Source: Roseivivax jejudonensis (GTDB taxonomy: Bacteria; Pseudomonadota; Alphaproteobacteria; Rhodobacterales; Rhodobacteraceae). From it: a DNA stretch of 64,000 bases. Under the pieces are notes generated by a model. It saw only the letters and a program-made list of their open reading frames with translations, was not told the origin of the DNA and searched no databases. Location of the stretch: positions 434,001 to 498,000 of the forward strand of contig NZ_FWFK01000002.1 of NCBI RefSeq assembly GCF_900172265.1, read 5' to 3'. This document shows positions 38,697 through 49,300 of this stretch, piece by piece (the stretch's first letter is position 1; the number at the start of each line of letters is the position of its first letter). The position numbers and the translations under genes were made by a program.

Positions 38697-39628
38697 CAGC
38701 GGCGCGGGCAGCGGGCGCCGGCCTCATCGTGCTGTCGGTCGCCAGCCTGTTCGTGGGTGTCGGGCAGCTTTCGGCGGATGTCGAGGGCCTGTGGCTGCTC
38801 GCCGTCAGTCGCGCCCCGCGCACGGCGGCGGCGCTTCTGACCGGGGCCGGCCTCGCGGTGGCCGGCGTCATCATGCAGATGCTCGCCCGCAACCGCTTCG
38901 TCGAACCGTCGACCGCGGGCACCGGCCAGGCCGCGGCGCTGGGTCTCGTGGCGATCACGCTCATCGCGCCCGGTGCGCCGCTGTGGCTGAAGATGACAGG
39001 GGCGACCGTAGCTGCGCTTGTCGGCACGGCGGTCTTTCTCGCGCTCGTGCGCCGACTGCCGCCGGAGGCTCCGCTTCTCGTGCCGCTGACCGGGATCGTC
39101 TATGGCGGCATCCTCGGGGCGGCGACCACGTTCCTCGCGTTCGAACGCGACCTGCTGCAGTTCATCGGTGTCTGGATGAACGGCGAGTTTTCGGGCGTGA
39201 TGCTCGGGCGCTACGAGTTTCTCTGGGTCTCGGGGCTTCTGACCGCCCTCGCCTTCGCCTACGCGCATCGCTTCACCATCGCGGGCATGGGCGAGGAGGC
39301 GAGCACGGGCCTCGGGCTCGATTATCGCCGGATCCTCGCACTCGGGCTCGCGATCGTGTCGGTCGTCACGGCCGTCACGGTGGTGACCGTCGGCCTCGTG
39401 CCGTTCGTGGGCCTCGTCGTGCCCAATATCGTCAGTCGGCTGCGGGGCGACAACCTCGCCTCGACGCTGCCGACGGTGGCTCTTTTGGGGGCCGGGCTGG
39501 TTCTGGCCTGCGACATCCTTGGTCGGGTGCTGCGCTATCCCTACGAAGTGCCGGTCGGCACGATCCTCGGCGTGCTGGGCGCCGCGATCTTCCTGTGGCT
39601 TCTGCATGCGCGGCCGGCCCGTGCCTGA
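38693..39628 (+). CDS. Siderophore ABC transporter permease 1 (FatD/CeuB-like)
   Basis: 311-residue FecCD-type permease with eight to ten hydrophobic helices. RAPRTAAALLTGAGLAVAGVIMQ is the family's first motif; PFVGLVVPNIVSRLRG is the coupling segment contacting the ATPase. Translation starts at GTG 38693, overlapping the binding-protein stop (GTGA), so upstream in-frame codons are ignored. Confidence 0.92.
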   Translation: MTAARAAGAGLIVLSVASLFVGVGQLSADVEGLWLLAVSRAPRTAAALLTGAGLAVAGVIMQMLARNRFVEPSTAGTGQAAALGLVAITLIAPGAPLWLKMTGATVAALVGTAVFLALVRRLPPEAPLLVPLTGIVYGGILGAATTFLAFERDLLQFIGVWMNGEFSGVMLGRYEFLWVSGLLTALAFAYAHRFTIAGMGEEASTGLGLDYRRILALGLAIVSVVTAVTVVTVGLVPFVGLVVPNIVSRLRGDNLASTLPTVALLGAGLVLACDILGRVLRYPYEVPVGTILGVLGAAIFLWLLHARPARA

Positions 39629-40562
39629 GCGTGCCGTGGTCATTGCGTTGTGCCTTTGCGCGCTGGCCTGCGGGCTCTTCCTCACGCTCGGCGCGCGCGG
39701 GGACTGGAGCTTCGTGCTCGCCTTCCGCGGGCAGAAGCTCGTGGCGCTTCTGGTCGTGGCCACCGCCGTCGCGCTGTCGACGGTCGCATTCCAGACGGTC
39801 ACCGGAAACCGGATCCTGACGCCCTCGATCATGGGCTTCGATGCGCTCTACCTGCTGATCCAGACGGGGCTGGTTTTCGGGCTCGGCGGGGTCGGCGTGG
39901 CGATGCTCGGCGCCATCCCCCGGTTCATGATGGAAACAACCCTGATGCTGGGCGCGGCGCTCGCTCTGTTCGCCGCGCTGATGCGGCGAAGCGACGACCT
40001 CGGACGGCTCGTGCTGACCGGCATCATCTTCGGGATCCTGTTTCGCAGCCTCACGAGCCTCATCAACCGGCTCATCGATCCGTCGGAATTCGCCGTGGTG
40101 CAGGCCGCGAGCTTTGCCCGATTCAATGCCGTGGAGGCCGACATCCTCTGGATTGCCGCCGGGGCAACTTCGCTTGCCACGGCCCTTCTGTGGACTCGCC
40201 ACGACCGGCTGGACGTGGTGGCTCTCGGCCGGGAGACGGCGATCGGGCTCGGCGTCGACCATGACCGGGAGGCGCGGCGGACGATGGGGCTCGTCGCGGT
40301 GCTGGTATCGGTCTCGACCGCGCTGGTCGGGCCGGTCGTGTTCTTCGGCCTGCTGGTTTCGGCGCTGGTGCACGCGGTTGCGGGCACGTGGCGGCACGCG
40401 GTGCTGCTGCCGCTGGCCGCGCTCGTCTCTTCGACGATCCTCGTCGGCGGCCAGACGATCTTCGAGCGCGTGCTGTCCCTCCAGACATCCGTGTCGGTGG
40501 TCATCGAAGGGATCGGCGGCGTCGTCTTCCTGCTTCTCGTGCTGAAAGGACATGCGCGATGA
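39606..40562 (+). CDS. Siderophore ABC transporter permease 2 (FatC/CeuC-like)
   Basis: 318-residue FecCD-type permease, partner of the preceding one. Family blocks are QKLVALLVVATAVALSTVAFQTVTGNRILTPS split over about residues 35-70, and LVGPVVFFGLLVSALVH near the C-terminus. It starts either at ATG 39606 (23-bp overlap with the previous gene) or GTG 39621 (8-bp overlap). No ribosome site favours either one strongly. Confidence 0.9.
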   Translation: MRGRPVPERAVVIALCLCALACGLFLTLGARGDWSFVLAFRGQKLVALLVVATAVALSTVAFQTVTGNRILTPSIMGFDALYLLIQTGLVFGLGGVGVAMLGAIPRFMMETTLMLGAALALFAALMRRSDDLGRLVLTGIIFGILFRSLTSLINRLIDPSEFAVVQAASFARFNAVEADILWIAAGATSLATALLWTRHDRLDVVALGRETAIGLGVDHDREARRTMGLVAVLVSVSTALVGPVVFFGLLVSALVHAVAGTWRHAVLLPLAALVSSTILVGGQTIFERVLSLQTSVSVVIEGIGGVVFLLLVLKGHAR

Positions 40563-41311
40563 TTGAAACGCGAAGTCTGGACGTGCGCATCGGCGGCACA
40601 CCGGTTCTCGACCGGGTCGACGTCGCGATCGGCGGTGGCGCGATCACGGCGTTCGTCGGCCCGAATGGCGCCGGCAAGTCCACTCTGCTTGCGGCGCTGG
40701 GCCGGCTGATCCGCCCGCACGCGGGCCGGATTCTGATCGACGGGCAGGAGATCGGCACGATCCCTTCGCCCGCGCTGGCCCGGCGTCTGGCGATCCTTCG
40801 GCAATCGGCGGGCATCGCCCCGCGCCTGACGGTCGGCGACCTCGTGGCCTTCGGGCGCTACCCGCATTGCGGCGGGCGCCTCGGCCCCGACGACCGCGCC
40901 ATCGTCGCCGACTGCCTCGCGGATCTCGACATCGCCGACCTCGCGGGCCGCTTCCTCGACACGGTCTCCGGCGGGCAAAGGCAACGGGCGCTGATCGCGA
41001 TGACGCTGGCACAGACACCCGAGATGCTCCTGCTCGATGAGCCGCTCAACAATCTGGATCTCTCGCACGTGCGTCGGGTCATGGAAGTCGCGCGCCGCCG
41101 CGCGGCGGACGGTGCCGCCGTCGCGATCGTGCTGCACGATCTTACGGTCGCGGCGCGCTACGCCGACCGGATTGTCGCGCTCAAGAACGGCCGGGTCTTC
41201 GCCGACGGCACGCCTGCCGAGGTCGTCACCCCGGCAACGCTCGGCACGCTCTACGGCACCCCGATCGAGGTGCACGAGGTCGCCGGACGCAGGGTCGTCC
41301 TGACCGCCTGA
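40559..41311 (+). CDS. Siderophore ABC transporter ATP-binding protein
   Basis: 250 residues. Walker A GPNGAGKST, the Q-loop region LAILRQSAGIAPRLTVGDLVAFGRYPHCGGR, signature VSGGQRQRALIAM, Walker B MLLLDEPLNNLD and switch HDLTVAARYAD are present. It couples to the two permeases (ATGA overlap with permease 2). The stop is embedded in the first arm of a terminator hairpin. Confidence 0.93.
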   Translation: MIETRSLDVRIGGTPVLDRVDVAIGGGAITAFVGPNGAGKSTLLAALGRLIRPHAGRILIDGQEIGTIPSPALARRLAILRQSAGIAPRLTVGDLVAFGRYPHCGGRLGPDDRAIVADCLADLDIADLAGRFLDTVSGGQRQRALIAMTLAQTPEMLLLDEPLNNLDLSHVRRVMEVARRRAADGAAVAIVLHDLTVAARYADRIVALKNGRVFADGTPAEVVTPATLGTLYGTPIEVHEVAGRRVVLTA

Positions 41312-41328
41312 GCCGGACGCGCTCAGGC
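41306..41328 (+). terminator. Hairpin terminator overlapping the siderophore ATPase stop
   Basis: GCCTGAGC (41306-41313) pairs with GCTCAGGC (41321-41328), an 8-bp stem and 7-base loop that begins inside the last codons and covers the TGA. No T-run follows, so termination is probable rather than sure. Confidence 0.5.
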
Positions 41329-41525
41329 ATCGGCATGTCTGGCGGTCGTGAGGCCGCTCCGCAAAGACCGACAGTGAGACTCGGCCGGGTGTGCGAGGCG
41401 CCGGCTCGGCCTGCCCCGGTGCGCGCCACGGCGCTCACCAGCGCCGCAGCCGTCTGCCGAGGTCGCTGCCGGCCCCGAATAACCGGGAGACGACGGCCCG
41501 CGGCTGGCAGGCCGAACGCCGGGGT

Positions 41526-42833
41526 CTAGAGGAAAACGAAGTCCTCGAGCGTGAGTTGATCGGCCGTCACGCCGGCGACCAGGATCGTCTGGTCGTTGTA
41601 GCTCAAGGCGACGCCGGCGGCGCCGTCCACGATGGTGTCGGTGATGTCGAGCGCATCGACCCGCCCTTGCAGACCGCTGCCAGGTTCGTTTTCGACGCCC
41701 GTGAGCTGCAGAAGGTCCGCGCCGTCGGTGAAATCGAGAACAAGGTCGACGCTGTCGGTTTCGCTGGTGGTCCATACGAAGACATCGGCGCCGGCGCCCC
41801 CGGTCATCACGTCGTCGCCCTCGCCGCCGTTGATCGTGTCGTTGCCGTCGCCGCCGTCGATCGTGTCGAAGCGGCCGCCGCCGGCGAGGAAATCGTTGCC
41901 CGCACCACCGAAGATCAGGTCGTTGCCCAGGCCGCCGCCGACCGAGTCGTTGCCGGCGCCCGCCTCCAGCGTGTCCTCGCCAAAGCCGCCGCCCATGCTG
42001 TCGTCACCGTCGCCACCGGTCAGGGTATCCGACCCGTACGAGCCGCCCATCGTGTCGTTGCCCGCATCGCCGGTCAGGGTGTCGGTGCCGGCGCCCCCTG
42101 CGAGCACGTCGTCGCCATCGGCGCCCATGATGCTGTCATCGCCGAAGCCACCGCCGACGATATCGTTGCCACTGCCCGCGTCGATCTCGTCATTGCCGAG
42201 GCCGCCGCCAATGAAATCGTCGCCGTCGCCTGCGTCGACCGTGTCATTGCCGTCAGACGCGGCGATCGTGTCCGCACCGCCGCCCGCTTCGAACTCGTCG
42301 TCCCCCTCCTCGCCGCGGAGGATGTCGCCCAGGTCGCCGCCGATCAGCGTGTCGTTCCCCGCGCCCGCGACGATCGTGTCCTCACCCTTGTCCGTGCAGA
42401 GGAAATTGTCACCGTCGTCGCCGATGATGATGGCGTCGATGTCACCGAGAAAGATCACGTCCTCGATGTCGATAAGCTCATCGCGGAGGTCCGGCCGCCC
42501 GACGGCGCCGCTTTCGCCTGTCACGAGGCTGGCTTCGGCAACATACGCGTCCGCCGGAACCCCATTCAGATCGAAGAGGAGCGTGTCCCGCCCGGCTCCG
42601 CCGTTGAAGGTGTCCTGGCCCGAGCCGCCCTGGAACGCGTCGTCGCCGTCGCCACCGTCGACGGAGTCGTTGCCGTCACCATCCGACAGCGCATCGTTGC
42701 CCGCACCTCCGAGGAGCGTGTCGTCGCCACCGAGGCCGAAGGCGGTGTCGTTGCCGGCCAGCAGATCGAAAAAGTCCGCCTCCGCGGTCCCGTCGAATGT
42801 ATCTACCCCGGATGTCCCGATGAAGTCGGCCAT
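41526..42833 (-). CDS. RTX calcium-binding secreted protein
   Basis: 435 residues, mostly tandem glycine/aspartate nonapeptides (GGDGNDTINGGEGDD-type) with a non-repeat interruption at about residues 80-140 (DVIFLGDIDAIIIGDDGD). Many units have a triple-glycine form, such as SMGGGFGEDTL and SVGGGLGNDLI. The last ~80 residues (DVFVWTTSETDSVDLVLDF onward, ending DFVFL) form a type I secretion-like tail related to that of the giant neighbour. It has no N-terminal signal peptide. It should be exported by an HlyBD-type system encoded elsewhere and fold on binding Ca2+ outside the cell. No enzyme domain is recognised. Confidence 0.85.
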   Translation of the reverse strand: MADFIGTSGVDTFDGTAEADFFDLLAGNDTAFGLGGDDTLLGGAGNDALSDGDGNDSVDGGDGDDAFQGGSGQDTFNGGAGRDTLLFDLNGVPADAYVAEASLVTGESGAVGRPDLRDELIDIEDVIFLGDIDAIIIGDDGDNFLCTDKGEDTIVAGAGNDTLIGGDLGDILRGEEGDDEFEAGGGADTIAASDGNDTVDAGDGDDFIGGGLGNDEIDAGSGNDIVGGGFGDDSIMGADGDDVLAGGAGTDTLTGDAGNDTMGGSYGSDTLTGGDGDDSMGGGFGEDTLEAGAGNDSVGGGLGNDLIFGGAGNDFLAGGGRFDTIDGGDGNDTINGGEGDDVMTGGAGADVFVWTTSETDSVDLVLDFTDGADLLQLTGVENEPGSGLQGRVDALDITDTIVDGAAGVALSYNDQTILVAGVTADQLTLEDFVFL

Positions 42834-43264
42834 GGCGCCCTCGAATATGCAATGAAGAATAACTCACGGGATGACGCCAGAACTTCGCCCACCGGTCAAC
42901 CTGAAGCTTTGCGCGGCCCGCCGGTTACGCGCATGCCGTCACATATCTCCCCCGGTAAGGGTTCGGCGCAGTGTACGACACGGGTCCGGTCGTGCGGCCA
43001 CGATCGAATTGTCTCTTTCTGCGGGACGATCCCGCGGCGGAGCCATTGGCTGCGCAAGTGTCCGCGCCGTCGACCGCGATGCCGATCCGGAAAAGCCAAA
43101 TCGAGATCGCGCGAGTAGGATCGCGCCGTAATCCGAAGATCACCGCTCAGCCCCCTGCCCGCCCGTAGCGGCCATTGCTTCGAAAGACCGTTCTCTCTCG
43201 ACACCGGTCTTGCGCCCCCGCGAGATCATCCGGCGACGCCGGCGGGCGCTTCCCGGCAGGCGCC
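42834..43264. other. Intergenic region between the two RTX genes
   Basis: About 430 bp between the small RTX gene start and the terminator of the giant RTX gene. No gene recognised; short frames here have no protein-like composition. It must hold the promoter of the small RTX gene, in the part near 42840-42960. Confidence 0.4.
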
Positions 43265-43298
43265 AAAAGAAACGGCGGGCCGGAAGACCGGCCCGCCG
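43265..43298 (-). terminator. Rho-independent terminator of the giant RTX gene
   Basis: 11-bp perfect stem (CGGCGGGCCGG 43273-43283 with CCGGCCCGCCG 43288-43298), 4-base loop, followed on the minus strand by TTTCTTTT (complement of 43265-43272). It lies 29 bp beyond the stop codon. Confidence 0.88.
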
Positions 43299-43326
43299 CA
43301 TGTCTCGTGTTCGCCTCGGTGACGCC

Positions 43327-46300
43327 TCAGACGAAGTCGAAGTCGTCGAGACCGAGTTCGCTGACGGACACGCCGATGAGCTGGATCGTCTGACCCTGAT
43401 ATTCGAGCTCGGCGCCGCTGTATTGCTGCCCGTTGAACGTGATGTCGCTGACATTTTCGATCGACAGGGCGTCCACCTTGCCGGCGAGGCCGGTTCCCGG
43501 TGCATTGTCGACGCCGACGAGTAGCATGGTGTCCTCGCCAACCTCGAAGTCGGTCACGACGTCGGTGTCGCCAGCCGGTCCGTCCTGCCAGACGAACGTG
43601 TCGGAGCCGGGACCACCGGTGAGGAAGTCGCTGCCCTCACCGCCGTTGATGCGGTCCGACCCGTGAGCGCCGACAATCGTGTCGTCGCGGCCGCCTCCGG
43701 CGAGGAAGTCGTCGCCCGCGTTGCCGACCACGACGTCGTTGCCGAAGCCGCCACCGAGCGAGTCGTCGCCGTCGCCGCCAGCGAGCCGGTCCATGCCGGA
43801 GCCGCCGCCGAGGCTGTCGTCCCCGCCGTTGCCGTGGATGGTGTCGTTCCCGAACGAACCGCCGATGGTGTCGTCTCCGGGTCCTCCGGTGATCTTGTCG
43901 TCACCGTCGCCGCCACCCATGCGGTCGTCACCGTCGCCACCGTCGATGGTGTCGTCGCCGAGACCGCCACCGATCATGTCGTCGCCGGCATTGCCCGACA
44001 GGCTGTCCGCGCCGAAGCCGCCACCGATGGAGTCGTCGCCGGCTCCGCCCGTGGCCGTGTCGTTTCCGGCACCGGACGACAGGTCATCGTCGCCGTCACC
44101 GCCCGACAGGACGTCGTCACCGGGTCCGCCGAGGATGCCGTCATTCCCGCCGAGACCATCGAGCGTGTCTTCACCCTCGCTGCCCTCGATGCGGTTGTTC
44201 CGGCTCGAGCCCTGCAGCTCGTCGTCACCATCGTCGCCGATCAGCACCCGGTCCGGTTCCTCATCGTCCGTGACGCCCTCGATCTCGATGGAGACCGTCT
44301 GCTCGGTGCCGTCCACGCTTTCGACGATGAAGCTGTCACTCAGGGTGTCGCCCTCGTCGAGCGCATCCACCGCCGGCTCGGATCCGTCGAGCATGTAGCT
44401 CCACGCCCCGCCGCTGGTGACGGTCCAGGTGCCGAAGCCGCTCCGGCTGGTCTGGCTTGCGGACCGCTCGGTGAACGTGTCCGGGTCGTCGACATCCGAC
44501 ACGGTGAGCGTGCCCGTCGCGACCTCGGCCTCGTCCTCGGTCACGCTGCCGCTGGTGTCACCGCCGATCTGCGCCGGATCGTTCACGGCATCCACCGTCA
44601 CGTCGACCTCCGCGGTGTCGCTGCCACCTTCGCCGTCGGTGACGGCTACGGTGAAGCTGTCATCGCCGTTGAAGTCGGCATCGCCGGTGTAGGTGAACGT
44701 GCCGTCCGCGAAGGTCACCGCGCCGTTCTCCGGGCTGCCGCCATCCGCGACCGTGTAGGTGAGATCTTCACCGTCCACGTCCGAGGCCACGATGTCGCCG
44801 CCGATGGCGGTGTCCTCGTCACCCGAAACCGAGAGGTCGGAGGCCGCCTCGTCGATCACCGGATCAACGTTCGAGGGCTCATCGTCCACAGCATCCACCG
44901 TCACATCGACATCGACGGTGTCGCTGCCGCCGTCCCCGTCGTTGACGGCCACGGTAAAGCCGTCCTCACCGTTGAAGTCGGTGTCGCCGGTGTAGGTGAA
45001 CGAACCATCCTCACCGAACTCGACGGAGCCGTTCTGAGGCGCGCCGCCACCGGCCAGCGTGTAGGCGAGGTCGTCACCGTCCACGTCCGAGGCCACGATG
45101 TCGCCGCCGATGGCAGTGTCCTCGTCGCCCGAAACCGAGAGGTCGGAGGCCGCCTCGTCGACCACCGGATCGTCATTCACGGCATCCACCGTCACGTCGA
45201 CCTCGGCGGTGTCGCTGCCACCTTCGCCGTCGGAGACGGCCACGGTGAAGCTGTCATCGCCATTGAAGTCGGCATCGCCGGTGTAGGTGAACGAACCATC
45301 CTCGCCGAATGCGACGGAACCGTTCTCCGGAGCGCCGCCGTCGGCCACAGCGTAAGCGAGGTCATCGCCGTCGGGATCGCTCGCCACGACGGTGCCCGCG
45401 ATCGGAGAGTCCTCGTCCCCGGTCACCGAGAGGTCGGAGGCGTCGCCGTCGACCTCTGGCGCGCGGTTCTCCGGCTCGCCGACCTTGAGCGCGAGCGGCT
45501 CGGCCGTGAGGCCGGTCACCTCGCCGCCGGCGTCGATGGCCGCGGCGGTGACGTAGTTGCGGCCCACAGAGGGGTCGCTGTCGTCACTGTCGGCCAGGCT
45601 GACCTCGACCGAACCCTGCCCTTCGGCGTCCAGCTGGACATCGTAGGCTGTCACGGTCTCGGCCATGTTCGCGCCGAATTCGCCGAGAGCGTCGAAGACC
45701 TGCTCCGGCGGCTCGACGCCATCGGTGCCGACGCTGCCTTCGACCACGAGGACGCGGACCGTCTGACCGGCGAGCGCTTCGCCGCCGTCGATCTGCACGA
45801 CCTGTTCGGTCTCAGGCACGATCGCGGTGTCCGCCTCGGCATCCGTGTCGCGGTCGGCCGTGCGGCCCGGAACGCTGATCGAGGGCGCCGCCGACAGCGG
45901 CGCGGAGCCGACGACGGCTTCGCTGCCGCCCTGGCTCGGTTCACCCTCGGTGCCGGTATTGTCCGCGAACAGCTCACCCGTCTGGGTGGTGCCGTCCGAG
46001 AACGTCACCGTGACCTCCGATCCGGCGAGCTCGAGGCCGGACACGGATCCGGCAAAGCCGGTGGTCGCCCCGCCCTCGATGCTGGCCGGATCGACATCGA
46101 CGGAGAAGCCGAAGCTTTCGCCGGTGTCGAAGTCGTCGAAGGTGGTCTGCAGCGTCTCGTAGCCGTCATTCCCGGTCGGTGCGCCGAAGGGCGGAACGCC
46201 CTCGGCTCCTCCGGACGTCACGAGACCGACCTCGGCCGCCCCCGAATCCGGTGTGAAGGCCTTCCCGGCCGTGTCGCCGGCGTTGCCCTCCGGGTCGAAC

Positions 46301-49300
46301 ACCATGTCCGGAAGAAGCGCCGAGGACAGGTCGAGCGTCACCGTCTCGATCTGCTGGCCGCTTCCGCTCTCGTTGGTGATGGTGAACGCGTTGCCGCTGA
46401 AGCTGCTCGAGTCGATCCCGCTTCCGGTGAGGACCTCGATCCGCGCCGCCGCGTCGTCCGCGGGCTCGGCCACGGTGAAGCTGTCGCTCGCCGCCGCGAC
46501 CGGCTTGGTCTGGGCGTCGGTCACCGCGCCGGCCGGCAGGTCGACATCGTAGTCGCCGGCCGGGAAGCCGCCTGCGGGCGCCTCGAAGAGGTAGTCGGCC
46601 GCGATGTCGCCGTTGCCGAGATCGGTCGTCTCGACCGATACGGCATTGTAGACGGTGCCCTCCGGCCCGGTGACGGTCACGTCGTCCGCGCCGATGCTCG
46701 CCGCGTCGAGCGCCACGTCATCGGAATAGACCACCGACACCGTCTGGCTGTCGGCCAGCGTCGAGACCGGCGCGATCTCCTCGATCGTCGCGGTCGGCGC
46801 CTCGGTGTCCTCCACCGGGGTCTGCGGCGACAGGGGCGCGTTTTCGTCCGGCGAGACCGGATTTGTGGTCTCTCCGGCGGACGGATCGGCCGGATCGTCG
46901 ATCTTCGCGATGTGCACGCGGTCGACCTCGTGACCCTCCGAGCGGCCCGACATCTCGAACGTGTAGGTGGTGCCGGCCTCGAGGTCGTAGGCAACCGGGA
47001 TGCCGACGTCGTCCACGTTCTTGTTGGCCCAGAGCCAGTCGGTCTCCGATCCGCCGGACTGGTAGGTCTTCAGCCAGCCCTCAGAAGCGTCGCCGGTGTA
47101 TTCGGGCTCATGCTGCTGGCCGCCCTGGTAGCCGTCGAGCGCCTGAAGCGGCGTGCCGTCCTGCAGGATGCGAGTGAAGCTGTCGTTGCTCTCGGTCGGG
47201 TCGTCCTCCTCGAACCGGCTGCCGCGCAGGTTCACGTAGTAGGTGCCGTCCTCCGTCGGCGTGAACTCGTAGCTCAGCGTGCTGTTGCCCGGATCGTTGA
47301 AGTTGTCTCCGCCGGTCCAGCGGTAGTAGCCGCTGCCGGTGAAGTCCTCGTGCCCGTCGGGCTGGTTCTCGGTCACGTAGCTCCAGCCGCCCTGATCGGA
47401 CGCGCCGGCATCCTCGACCTCGAAGACGATGTCGCCATCGTCGTTCGGGCGATAGGCGCCTTCCTGCGGCGCCTCGGCATGGGTGAGGTAGACCGGTTCG
47501 GTCACCGGGCCCTGCACCTGATCGCCGTTCTCGGGGTCGATCACCGCCGCCGACAGGGCGAGCGGAAGCTCTCCTTCGCCGGGAATGTCGTAGTCGGGCA
47601 CATCGTAGATGTCGAACATCTCCGAGATGTCCTGCGGCGTGCCGTCAAGCTCCACGTCCACGGTCTGGAACCGAGCCGCGTTGTTGGCCGGGAACACCGC
47701 GTTCTGAAGCTCGGCGAGCTGATCGCCGAGCTGGTCGGCGGAGTCTCCGCTCAGGTTGTTCTCCTGCGGCTGGATCATGCCGGTCGACAGCACCACGCGT
47801 GCGGTCGTGCCGGCTTCGCCCTGAACCACGATGCTGACGCCGTCATCGCCGTATTCACCCGCGGCGCCCGGCTCCACGCCGTTGACCGTCAGATCGACCG
47901 ACTTGGCCTGCGGCACCTGCGTCGCGACGCCTTCGGACCCGGCCTGCGTATCGGTGCCGTGCACCTGGCCGGTGGCCTCGGTGCCGTCCGCAAAGGTGAC
48001 GGTGAACTCGGACCCGATCAGCTCGGCGCCGGAGATGCCGCCGATGTCCCACATCGGGTCGCTGCCGCTGTCCAGCGGTTCCTTGTCGGTGCCGGCAATG
48101 GAGTTGGGATCCATGTCGGCCGCGAAGGTCACGGTCTCGCCCGGCTCGAAGCCACCATCCGTTTCGTCGTCGAAACGCAAGATCACGCCCTCGAAGCCGT
48201 CCTCGCCGCCGGCGCCCACATAGGTCGCGGTGTCGCTGTCGAAGGTGGTGGCGCTGTCGGTGGTCGGAGCCTCGACACCCGTTCCGCCCGCGGAGTTGAT
48301 GGTCAGCTCCTTGCCGACGTCGTCACCGGCGATACCGAAGGGATCGAACACGCTGTCGGGATAGAGCGCCCCCGACACGTCGAGCGACACGCGCTCGACC
48401 TCCTTGTCGCCGATGTTCTCGAGAATGAAGGACCCCGCTCCGAAGTTCGACGCCTGAACGTCGTCCGCGTCCGGCGTGATGCCGAGCGAAACAGCGCCGA
48501 TCTCGTCCGGCGTCTCGTTCACGCGGCGCAGCTCGATCGCGTTGATCTTGGGATTCTCGGCATCGCCTTCGGCGAACGACACGTCGACGGACCCGTCGGT
48601 GACCTCGACCGTGCGGCTCACCTGCGTCGCGGTCGAACCGCCTCCGGCCTCTTCCCAGATGTCGTAGTTGCTGATCGTCTCTCGGTTGATGGTGATGTCG
48701 AACTCGCGTCCGCCCGGACCGCTCAGACCGTTGCCCTGCTGGGGCTGATCGAAGATCTCGGCGTAGTGCAGCACGACCTCGTAGGTGCCGTCGGCGAGAT
48801 CGGAATTGTCCGGGTTCTTCAACTCGTAGGAGAAGACGCCCGTGTCGTCGTCACCGATCTCGCCCGCATCGCCGTAGCGCTCGGTCTGGTAGAGCGGGTC
48901 GTCCGTCGTGCCCTCGATCGGGTTGGCGGTATCGGAGTAGGCGTTGTCGCCGTCCTGACCGGACACGTAGAACGGATGCGGATCTCCGGCCTCGTCGGCC
49001 TCGAAGACCGCGCCATCACCTGCGCGGACGTACTCGGTGCCGCCGGCATTGATGCCGACCACGAATTCCGACTGGCCGGGCTCCGGCTCCGGCGTCGTCG
49101 TCTCGACCGAAAAGTCCTGGCTCGCCGCCGCGTTGACGTTGCCGGCTGGCGCCTCGTCACTCACCGCGCCGGCGAGGACCTCGACGGAATAGCTGCCGTC
49201 GGTCCATGCACCGCCATCGGGATTGTCGACCTCGTAGGTGACCGTGAGGGTCGTGCCGTCATCGGACGCCGTGCTGTCTGCGACCGTGACCGGCCCCGTA

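Noticed and set aside
41391-43118. Rightward open frame opposite the small RTX gene
   Set aside because: Same register and same explanation; low-complexity translation and no ribosome site.
41526-44260. Regularly repeated DNA that could be taken for a CRISPR or tandem DNA repeat
   Set aside because: The repeats are in frame, 27 bp in period, and encode RTX nonapeptides; there are no conserved repeat-spacer units.
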